DNA from: Ciona intestinalis
Lineage: Eukaryota > Chordata > Ascidiacea > Phlebobranchia > Cionidae
Direction of reading: 5' to 3'
DNA: 64,000 bases
Assembly: GCF_000224145.3 (NCBI RefSeq)
Contig: NC_020166.2
Span: 1,111,111-1,175,110 of the forward strand
Shown here piece by piece: positions 43,001-55,000 of the stretch; position 1 is the first letter of the stretch; the number at the start of each line of letters is the position of its first letter. The position numbers were made by a program, and so were the translations under genes. The notes below the pieces were generated by a model. The model worked only from the letters and a program-made list of their open reading frames with translations. It made no database searches and was not told the DNA's origin.

Positions 43001-46000
43001 TCCTTGGTACTCCGCTTGTGGCTCGTTGGAAGATGAGAATGTCGCCGATGTTAGTCTGGAGGACACAGAGGGAACTCTTCCAAGAGGAGAGGAGGACAGG
43101 GAAGATGAGAGAGGACTGCACAAACTTTTATGGCTGTGGTTGAACACTTTAGAGAGACCAGATTGAAGATTCTTGAGTTGGTTTCTATCAAGACCAAGCT
43201 CGTGTTTCTTAGGCGGTGCCTTTCGCATAACGAACGATTTTAACGTCTTTAGGGGTGTTGGAGGGGTTTTTCCTGCCCCGTAACCCCAAGGTTTCCTTTC
43301 TGCCCCATTTACATTAGAAGAAGGCCGTGTGTATACGATCCCGTACTTTATCTCATCGGAAAACATTTTCGATTTTTCTTGAATACTTTTACTGATACCA
43401 CGTGGCTTCTGAGGTGACCGGATGACTTGTTTACTTTCATCAGACTTCTTATTCCATTCAGCAGCTCTAGTTAACACACGCTCTCTCAAGCCCTTCTTGG
43501 GACTTTCAATTTGATTACCAAATTTCGGAGACGTTAAATTGCCGAAAAATTTTGCCGGTTTTACAACAGGGACAAACTTGCCTCTGTTCCAAGGGGGTTT
43601 GGTTGGTTGGATAGTTGCTTCTGATGTTGCAAACGACTTCCTTGCCTTTTTCACTTTTGTTGGCGACTTCTTTCCTTTCTCCGCAATGTCCGGAAGACTT
43701 TTGCATTTCTTGGGAACAGATTTTGCATCACTTTTCATTTTTGGAAGTTTTTCTAGATCACCATCCGAAGATTTTCTCTGCGGAACTTGCTGAGGTTTCA
43801 AAACTTCTGCGAAGCTCGACGCAGGGCATGTCCTGCTTTTCTCTGGAGGAAGAACTAGCTCATCATTTGCGTCTTCATCCTTCACCCCATCTTCTTCTTC
43901 ATCCTCATCATCAGGGATGTCCTTGTCTTCAATAAACTTTGATCTCAGCGAGATCACGACTTGCTCCTGGCTCCCAAACCTCAGGGTCCGAAGGCCCTCA
44001 ATTAAATCCTCTTTTTCTCCATCATCTTGCTCTGTCTCTGCTGCCAACTGGATCAAATCATCCTCTGTGACATCCACAAGAGATGAAGAGTCACTCGCAT
44101 CCCCAGAAGAGCAAACATCCTCACAGAAGCCAGCATCCACCTCATCTTCCATCCCAACAAGATCATCATAAAACCCGAGATGATCCATCTCCTCCATGAC
44201 AAGGATCGAATTCTCAACCACATTAAACAACAACCAACACTCAGAAACATCCAAACAACACACCATACCCACCACACCATACCATGCACCATCAACCATA
44301 CAACAACCATAAACACCATCCTTATGCATCTCGCTTTGTTCAACCATATTCCCCTGCGTTGTGCTCGAGTCACCAGAACTCACTTTCAAGCTCTTAGGTT
44401 GTTGCCTCATCGCAGCAAGATGCTTCCTTTTCAATTCATTTTCTCTTCGTTGAGAATATTCAACTTGGTTTGAAAGTTCTGTTTGGTGCTGAGACCTGTA
44501 GGTGGAAAATTAAACGTGAAATTAAAGCGAAAATATATTCTGTTACTTCTGCTAAAAGGAATAATGTAAATATTCTTTCAATGGCTCATCTGATATGAAA
44601 AAACGTAGTGTATTTCTGATGTTTTCGTTAAATTGAAGTGTATTTCTGATGATGACAACGTTAAATTAAAGCAAAAAACCTACTCTGTTATTGTAAATAA
44701 TCTTTTAACGGCTCCTCTGATATAAAAAATGTAGTGTGTTTTCGAGGTTTCGTCTGACAAGATACCCCAGAGGTTTCTCTTACCGGATGACAGACGTTGG
44801 AAATACACTACTTTTTTATTACCAGATGATTCGTTGAAATATAAATTTTTGTTTTTTTGCCCAAACTTTAATTTTGTCAAATTTATTAAAATGTTTCTAT
44901 ATTACACAAAAGTAATATGAAGGCATTACAAGACAGAAACTAAAGTAAATCTACTTCAAATGTTCCATCCTTTGCTCTTGTATTGCATGCAGGTGTTTAT
45001 ATTCAAGCGATTGGGTTGAATCATGTTGTTTAAGAAGAACCTCGTGCTCTTTCTCCTTGTGTTTCTGCTTCATGTTTAATTCCTGCGGAAATATATTGTT
45101 TCATTTATAGTGTTGTATAAACAAAAAAGGGTAAAACAGACTTCTTATCATTCCCTTATTTCTTTTAAGAATTTCTATGCAGATGTGAATAGATTAAGTT
45201 GTTTGTTCCTTGAAATGCTAGTTAATATTAGTTAGCACTAATTGCTGCAAGTTATTTAAGTAGCAAACCTAGAAACCTTTTCATAACAAACATAGTTAAA
45301 CCCCCACCCACCTCGCGTAACAAATCTTGCTCTCTGTTATGTCTTGCCAGCAAAGCCCTTCTTCGATATTTCCGCAACTCAAGGTCAGCGTTTTGTTGAT
45401 GTCGTTCACGTAGTTCAGACTCCGCTCGACTGTGCATGGAGGTGAGCGTCGAGATTTGACGATTCAACCAATCGGTTTTCATGTCTTTGCTTGCTTTCAA
45501 GTTGTTGGTGTCCTGGGAACAGACGAAAGTTGAATGTTTGTAACAGAAATAATCAAAGATGCGACGTTTTTTTTAATAAAAACTTCATCAACTACTGAAA
45601 GGCTGGGATAAAAACATTGCCAGCTCAGGATTGTTAGATACCATTTTGTGATTGATTATGTAACGTAATTGGGTTACTGAATACAAACTTGTTTGCCCTC
45701 CAATAAATAAAAACATTTCAGTTTTGATCAGTTTTCATCACATCTAACAACTGTTTTACTATTTTAAAAATAATTAAATATGACTCCGAGAAAAATCATA
45801 CAGTGTCCTTGAGTTCTCAAACTCCCACACAAACCCCTATGTGCAATGAGGTTCTCCTCTACATCTACAGCAAGGAGGGGGGCATGAGCTTTAAAACTAG
45901 AATTGACAAGGTAATGATTCAATTCTAACATACAGTAGGGTGGGGGAAGACGGGACACCTTTAGAACATAATATTCGAATATCCTGATAACCTGATCGTG

Positions 46001-49000
46001 TTTTTAACAATTAACAACGGTTTATGGGAGTCGTGAGGATACAGTTTTATAATTTTTTTAATGTTCTTTGTTTACTACCCAATGAGATGAGAAAATAGAC
46101 TGAAAAGGTGTCCCATCTTCCCCCACCCTACTATAAATCCCAAGTCCGTAACAAAGACCCAACCCACATAGAATAGAAGTTAAAGTTGACTCATTAACCC
46201 AACCCTACCAAACACATACCTCTTTCAGTTGTTCCTTCTTGCTTTTATAATCTTTCTTCTGCTGCAGCAAGAAGCCTTTTATCTCATGATCTTGTTGTTG
46301 CCCGATATGCTTCTGGAACTTTTTATCATCGCTCATCACAGCTTTCGCTTCTTTCTCCAAGTCTTGTTGATGCCGTTTAATCAAACGCTCAAGTTCTTGG
46401 GAATATTGACTTCGAAGATTTTCAAGCTCCTTGATGAGTTTAATGCTGAGATGGAATGCATCAAGTTAACAATTGTTGCACTTTACAAATGTAATTTTGA
46501 TAATTTTTTTTTATAATCTTGAAACTATACCACTTTCATTAAGTTTTAACAATTTTTATCACAATTTTTAAATAAATTTATAGTAAATGCCGATAATTTT
46601 TAAAGGGATTCAATATGTAAGTGTTTTGAATTAATTAGCAAGTTCATAGCCATGTTTAACTTCTGGAGTGATAGTAAAGTTTTTGGAACATCAATGCCAC
46701 AATATTGTGCATGACATGCATAGAACCTCACCCATATAGAACACTTTCTTCTTATACAAAAAACACTTCACATAAAGAACACTTCCTGCCCAACTAATGT
46801 TATATAAAGAACAGTTTGAATGCATGACATGCCTTCCCATAGAATCTTAGCCATATAGAATAACTGATGTAACTTCTCATAGAACCTCGCCCATATAGAA
46901 CACACGATATACACACCTGTATTCATCCATCTCATTCTTAAGCTTTTGCTCGTAATTGATGAGTTGTTTTTGATGTTGTTGCCGCATCCTTTTGTAGCCG
47001 AGTAATTGTTCTCTGTGTCTGTTGTCTTCGTTGTGTTCATATAGTTGTCGATGGATTACTTGAGCGGATCTTATCGTGGCAAACCTGATGTGTATGAAGT
47101 TATTATTGTGGGTGAATATGATACTGATATTATATAAGACTTAGGAATAGTGTTGTTATGTATGAATATGTTTTTTGTATGTATTACATGCATTGGAGCA
47201 AGAGGTCTTGTTATTCGTGGGCTTTGAATAACCTTTAGTCAGTTTTCAGTATTGTGTGAAAATAAGATACTGATATTATAGAGAGGAAGGGGAGAGATGG
47301 CGGGATGTTTGGATTACTATGGTATTGTGTAATGTACAACAAAGTCGTGTAAGGCAGGGTGTTGTGTTTTTACTAAATCTAAGTTAACAAACATGTGAGA
47401 TTCCGGTGGTAAAACTGGGGGGTGCGATCTAATGATACCTTGTATACAAAATCAAAGATTAATAAAATAGATGGAAGAAAAATAGGTAATGGTACTGGTA
47501 TGTGTTTTATATGTAATGTATAACATTCAAATGTTGGTGGGGGTGAATTTAAAAATAAAATTTATTTAACTTGTATAATGTATAGTAACTAGTAAGTACA
47601 CAATGAAAGGTTATTCGTGTCTAAACATTAACAAGTGACTTGTAATGAATAAAATATGAATACAAATCATGTTCGTATAGGTTACTTAGAGATAAGTAGC
47701 TTTTGTTCATGTAGGCTACAATCACTGTATAGTTTATAGATTATGTATTAATACCAAAGTATTTTATCCTGTTATCATTAGGTATTAAACTAAAGTTAAA
47801 TTAAATAAACTACCTTTGATTTTTCTGAAAGACACAACACAAACGAAAAAGAACAAAAAACAAAACCAACAATTTCAACTTTAAAACAGGACACAGATCA
47901 GAACGTAAAGAATCACAACAAAAAATAATCATTTTTCAGAAAAGAAATAACTAAATTATAAATATTTTTCTGATTTTAGTAACACATAAAGCACTGAACG
48001 TAATCTGGGTAGCTAAAGCAACTGATTTGGTAAAGGAGGCGTTTATACCCTGATGTTTCAAGCTGTACAGCTTGTGTTCGTTTTTGTATTGTCTCAGCAG
48101 ACATAGTGTCTTGTAGGTGATACACAGGTCCAGGTGGGGGTCTACTGTGTTAGGGAATTAGTTTGAGACCAGGGTTCAAGATTTTAGCCACACCTGGAGT
48201 ACTTTTATGCCACAGCTTAAAATTTTACATTCGAAATTTGCTACTTTTTTGCTTTTGTATAAAGAGTTCACTAAAGAAATTACATTTCTCAAATAGATTA
48301 AGTAGGCAACTCACATAAAAAAGAAATTGCTGATTATTTTAGATACTTTGTCAGTGTTTTACTACTGTATTAGGGAATCAATTTCCAACCACCGTTTAAG
48401 GTTGTAGTTGTCACAACTAGCTTTGACTATTACAGTATTTATTGGCTGTAGTTGCGCAAGTATAGTATTAGATACCACTGAAGTAACTAGGTTTAATCCA
48501 CCCTAAGCTACATAACTCTATGTACCAATTAGACTCCAGAACTTTAAAAAACAACAAGACAAAGTTTAAAAATCTTAACATGTTCTTTAAACATTACATA
48601 ACAAATTATACAACTTTCTTCACGAGTATAACCTTCACTTACCTATCTTTTTGGTTTCTGCTTCCTCGGGTCGGACCTTTCCCCGATGTTGCTCCTAGAT
48701 CCGGAGGTTGATGTTGATGCAGGGAAGTCACGGAAGACGTTGAAGATGAATCGGATTTATCTCCTCCACGAAGAGTGGCTAACTATATCACAAATAAGTT
48801 GGATTGAAAGTTTATAAAATACAAAAAAATAAAAAAAAATATGAAAATATTCAAAACAGAGTGGGCAACTATATCAGAAATTTTCAAAACACAGAACACT
48901 ATTAGGAATTTAGGTTTATAAAATAGTATTTTGGTTACAGTATAGCTGTTAACATTTGTACTTATTAAACTATATTTTTATATATATTTTATATTTAATT

Positions 49001-52000
49001 GAAAAAATTTATAAAATTAGTTTTCATGCTTGTTGTATAGCCAATATCCATCGAGATAGACAGATGTACACAGAGGGTGTAAATAACTGTGGGATTTCAC
49101 CATTATTTATCACAGTAGTAATGTACATGTCATGAGAAATTAAGTCTGTGGCATATCAATGATATGGAAAGATGGAAATTTGGTAATTAATAAATGGATG
49201 TAACTAATCTCGCGTGGCTTGAAAATGACAGTCGTTATCACACGAGTGTTCTGTTTCATACACCTTGTGCTGGATTACGAGTTACCATGCATGTTACTTT
49301 AAGGGTGATTAATATAAATTACTACTTAGTGTTCAATAAGATTTACAACTTTCTGGCAACACTATATTAAATACTAACAATACGAAACTGACCTATATAT
49401 GAAAATCTATGAAAAGCCAACAATACTATGTTAAAACTGACCGGTCTCAAGGATTGGAGACTTCCTGTTGGATGGTTGGAGTAAGATGTGGTTAACAACG
49501 ATGGTGGATGAGATGTTGAAACATCTTGTTCAGATATTCCACTGCTGGCTCCTTCCTGGCTGTTTACACTGCTTGTATCACTAAGGTGCTGGGAAGAAAG
49601 AAAACATTTATACAGACATGAATAATTGGTAATTAGGAAAGTTTTGTTAATTTTATACGTAAAAACGGTAACTATTTAAAAATGGATGAAATCTGTAAAC
49701 GGTTGATCAAAATCGAGTATATATCTATTTATATAAAAATTAATTTAAAAAAATGTGTTATAATGTATATATATATTATATATAATTCAAAAAAAAAATT
49801 AATAAAATTGAATCTAAAAATAATGAAATATCTTTTAAGTAGTTTTAGGGCTTAAGCTTGTTGGTAATAAAATACTAGATTTGAAATCATGAATAAAATA
49901 TATTTGTTAGGCTTAGGTACACAGGTGTGTATATTTGTCATGCTACTGTCATATTTTACACCCAATGTTGTACTTGATGTGCAGCATATGTCAACGCATG
50001 GTTAATATAAATCATTCATGCGCTGTTGGATTGATTAAAATGATCAATAACTTACTTTAGATACAACATAAGGTCCTTTGATTATTAACTATTGGTATAG
50101 GATGTTTATTACTGAAGTATAACTTTACCATGCATGTATATAGTGTAGATTTTTTATTAAAACTTTTTTTATTTAATTTAGCCCACTTAATCTGTATGGA
50201 ATTCAACATTAGAGTTATTTTTTATAATTATTTTTTAGCATATTCTGTATGTATTAACAGTTGACTATAAAACACTGTATTTGTAACTGTAATAAAATGT
50301 TTGTATTTTTTGTAATGGCAACAAAATTACCTAAAAATTAACTGGTCTGTTGTAACCATGAAGATATAGTTTAAGGTTAAATATACTATAGGTGTTGATG
50401 TTATTCTTACTAACCATAATTTTAACTGATGTGTTATCATATTATTTCATACGGTTATTTGTTTTTTAGGTACCATGTGAATGTATAAGTAGGAAACGCT
50501 TGTAATGTCAAGTGTATATACATTTAACAAGCCAGACTTTAAAAATCCACAACACACATTAGAAGATAGAAGTTTAGTCAGTATGTTTGCTTAAAAAATA
50601 ACCTTTAAAAACATAAACGTGACATTAATTATAAAATGCTACTTCATTTGAACCAGCATTACAGTCAGCTTAATTAGCAATATTTGTGAAAGCAATGCCG
50701 TGTATGTCAACCTAACAACTAACTTGTATTAAATCCATTGACGTAATACGGTAATTATTTTTTGACATGTAGACAAATTAATCAATGAAGTGTCTGGATA
50801 TTAATTGCACACAGTACATATACTATGGATACTATGCTGTATAGTGTATAATGGTATTGACTTATATATATGTTGGTATTGACTTATTATTATTGCTCAT
50901 AAATACAACACACATTTAATGGGACTTTTTATAAAGTCATTTTCGGTTTTGTAAAACTTTTAGAATGAAATAAAACACCATGGTTATTGTATAACTTAGT
51001 GCTCTTCAACCTGCTCTTCAAAATATGCCAGGGGTGCACCAGTACAAAGGGTATACAAGGGTGCATCACAAACTTCAAAAGTGTTCAGCAATAAAAATAT
51101 ATATTATTGTATTTAAAAATTTTCAGTGTTGTTTTGTCAAAGTTTTGAATATTTTTAACAAATTTAGCCACTTTCATTTAACGGCAAACTACCTAGTAGT
51201 AATGATTTTGATTAGCGGTGCTTTTCGACTAAACAGGAACTTATTCTCTTCTGTATTTATTCTTGATGACATCATTAATTTTACGTTAAAGCAAACTGGG
51301 GTGCATGAGTTCGTCGCAACAGCTTTAGAGGTGCACCAACCCAAAAAAGGTTGAAGAGTGCGGGTATAACTACCTTACGAAACCTATTTCACATTTAAAT
51401 TGCCCAAAATTTGAATACTCACCGAGTCATTCAAGCTGTTCATGCTGTTACTTTTGCTGCTACCAGGGATGGAAACCAAACTTGGGTTGCTTTGTAATGA
51501 AACAAGGGAGTTGGTTCGGCTGCTACCACCATCCTGTAATGGAAATATAGCATTGTTTATTTTTTTTATCTGGGGTAGGTAAATGCGATACGTTTTTTGG
51601 CTTGTCACAAGCACATAATTTTGCAGTAGAGGCAGGGATAGACACATATTCCTTCGATTCCAACCGTTGCTTCTAATGTTTAATTCGGGTCAAATGAGTA
51701 GCAAGAGTTCAAAGTGGGTATTTTAAGAATTGTTTTAAATTAAAGAGAGCAGGCAGAAAATAAAAATCAGATGCAGATTTACTAAGAAAAGTGCAGTAAC
51801 TGCACTGGATTTGTTTTATTAATAGTTTGATTTTATTAATGTTAAACAGTAATCGAAAAAAAAACAAGTTTAATTTAAGTCTTTCAGTGATTCCAAATTA
51901 AAATAAATTGTCTAATGTTGGATAATTTCTTACAAAACAAAACTACATTTGTGCAACACTGTGAGTTATGAATAGAGTGATGTAACTTTCCTCTTTCAAA

Positions 52001-55000
52001 CTTATATAGTTTCCTGCTAAAGCTAATGTTTCATGTTTCCTATACTGGCTAACCACACACACTGTGTGCACACCTATGCTGTGGTTAACTTGGTATGCAT
52101 TGTAACATCGCTTTGTGTACTATTCACATACACTCGTAAAAGTTATATTGTGCGTTTTGAAACTGTCTTGTCATACTGCATTGTGTGATCTACATTCCAT
52201 TACTAGATAGTTGCATACTCAAATAAAAGATTACTCTATATAGGTAAGGTTCATGCCATGAGACCTAGGATTTAGGCCGGAGTTAGTCCGTTGGCCAAAT
52301 TACTTACAAAGTTACAATACAACATATTTACTGCAAATTTCCAAATTTTTTACTGTCTTTTTTTTAAAACTGTTCATCACCATACATGGTGTAAAGTCAA
52401 AGTGTATTCAATTTTAAACCATCTGACATACAGTATACACCACTCAACATAAGATGGGAATGAAAGTTATAACATACCAGAGATTCTCTGTCTTCATCCA
52501 TTTGCCCTTCACTGTTGGCTGTTGCACCAGCTGCAGTTTGATTTGATTGCTGTCGAATATAATTCGTTATTAAATTGAATTACTTGTATAACAGTGTAGA
52601 ACACTAATTGTAATTTTCACTAAACTAAAATTGTCTGCTGTAGTAGCAACAATACTGTGGCAATTCCTTAATGCAGTAGTGAATTCATAACACCGGTAAC
52701 ACCCGGGCATCAGCAATGGCATAATGTTGTATTGAATATCATAGACATATAAAATCCCCCCACCCTCAAGCAACAAACATGGTAACACCCGTGTTATAAC
52801 CATTATCATTGCCCCGCCATGCAAGGAAAAAATAAGTTACATCCATACATTTGCAAAGTCACATATGTGGCATCTCATAAACGAACAAGAGGTGTATGAA
52901 ACAGAACACCCGTGTTATAACGACTGTCGTTTTCTGGCCATGCGAGGATGAAACAACATTTTTTTATTCAGTTTAATTAAACAGATAAAACAATATAAAC
53001 GATCAGCACTTCACCATTTCTGCTGCTGCAATAGCCAATATCATTGTAACAAACACCGTGGCAATTGCTTAATGCAGTGATGATATAATGCTGTATTGAA
53101 CTTCATGAACATATAAAGTATATGACCACCCACCCTTTGTCTTGTCTCAGCAATCAAGATTTTCTTCATCTTCCTGTATTGAAGATTATCTAGATCCCGA
53201 ACCACATTCTTTGTTCTTTCTATGAGTTCAAGAACCACAGTTGCAGAACGTGGTTTGGTCATGAATGGATGCTGTAGATGTACTTGGTTTATTGTTGGGG
53301 TAATGGGCAATAGTAAGATACTCATTCCTACGAAAATTCCAACTTATCAGTTTTAATTCTAAAACTAATGCAGTGTAGAAGTGGCAACCCTGCAACCCAG
53401 GTTTGATGCATATATAGGTGTTTTTGGTCAAATATTTATGTACTAAAGTTATACATCAAGCATGTAGCAGTAGCTGTTGAGGTAACAGCCCAAACTGGCT
53501 TAACTTTTAGGTACTAATATTTCTATCATGTATTTGATGTTAATATTGGGGTAGTGGGCACAATTTGACTAAAACTTTAAGTAATTTAGCTATTAATTCT
53601 AAAATCAAACCTCTACAACAGGGATCAAAGTTTGATAGGTTGATGGTTCAACCTCAAATATTGGCTGGCATTGGGACATAACATATTGACAGACATTACA
53701 TGAATGGAAAACAGCTCTTCTGGCAATTTATTACGGCACCAGTTAATTATTTACCCTGTTGTAGACGACCCGTATAGGACGTTGTGAACGTAAAAAGTTG
53801 CCAGAAGAGCGATTGGCAAATAGTATTCACTATTCTGGCTGATTTGGAACAAATTACAAACCTGTAGGACTTCATTAGAAGTTGGTCTATCATCGGGAAC
53901 CTTCTGAAGCAACAGGGCGACAAAATTTCTGTAAAAGTAGATTTAGCTAAGTTATTGAAACTATTTCTTAGTTACGGAATATATATATATATATATATAT
54001 TTTATCTTCAATAAAATATTTGTATGCAGTTAAATATATTTTTGTTCTACTTGTTTGTATAGACATATAACAGCAGGGGAAAGCTGGTTTAGGTGTAAAA
54101 CTAAGGTGCTAATAGTTGGGGTAACAAGGAACCCATACCGTTATGCCTACAGCCCCTTTTTGAAAAACATTGTATAGGCCATTAACCATAGCCATTTTAC
54201 CAAGTTCTCTATTATACACCATTCACCTAAAATCTTGTGACCAGCTCCTTCTAGGCCTCGATTCTTCATCTTCAGGATCATTAAGTACCGGAGGATCGTT
54301 CTGAGCGATATGATAAAGTGCCGACATGGCGTTCATGTTGAACAGAGGAGGTTTCCTCTCTGCCAGTTCAACACTTGTAATCCCCATGGACCAGATATCA
54401 GCCTTTCCATCGTACTGGCCTTCATCCATGGCAAGAATTACCTCTGGAGCCATCCTAGGTTGATGACAGCAGTTTAATAACTTGTTTTATAAATTACGCT
54501 GATCAGAAAAATTAAAAAAACTCAAACTTTTAGTTAGAAGTATGTGAGTGTGCATTTGTGAGTAGAATTAGACATCTTAGTTTTACAAGTTGAGGGCACG
54601 AGGTGTAAGAAACAGAATACATGTGTTATAATGACTATAGTTCACCATCAAGATAAAAAACACACAAGATGCACTCCTTCAATATCAAATAAAACGTATA
54701 TATCTGAAGTTCTTAACGTATTGCTGCTTGCATGAAGTGTATGAAACAGAACACTGTTATAGCGACTGCCGTTGCTCCACCACATGAGGATAAAACAAAT
54801 TACGTTCATTTATTCAATGTTTTAATCTTACCAGTAAGGTGTCCCCACAAATGAGTTAGCTGGTGACGCGATAGATGCTGAACCAAAATCAGCAAGTTTG
54901 ACGTGGCCTTGGTCAGTTAGAAGAATGTTACCAGCTTTGACGTCTCGGTGAATTTTATTATGAACATGGAGGTAGTGAAGTCCCTGAAGGATTGAGGTGG

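Noticed and set aside
42705..44171. Plus-strand open frames opposite the TAOK tail exon
   Set aside because: They are shadows of the 739-codon minus-strand frame, with no coding pattern of their own.
47990..48120. Possible extra TAOK exon starting [10 protein letters not shown] on the minus strand
   Set aside because: No combination of acceptor and donor keeps phase between the exons at 48643 and 47084, and those two join perfectly without it.
51025..51354. 109-codon plus-strand open frame
   Set aside because: It lies wholly inside the 367-bp hAT-like element and has no transposase features.
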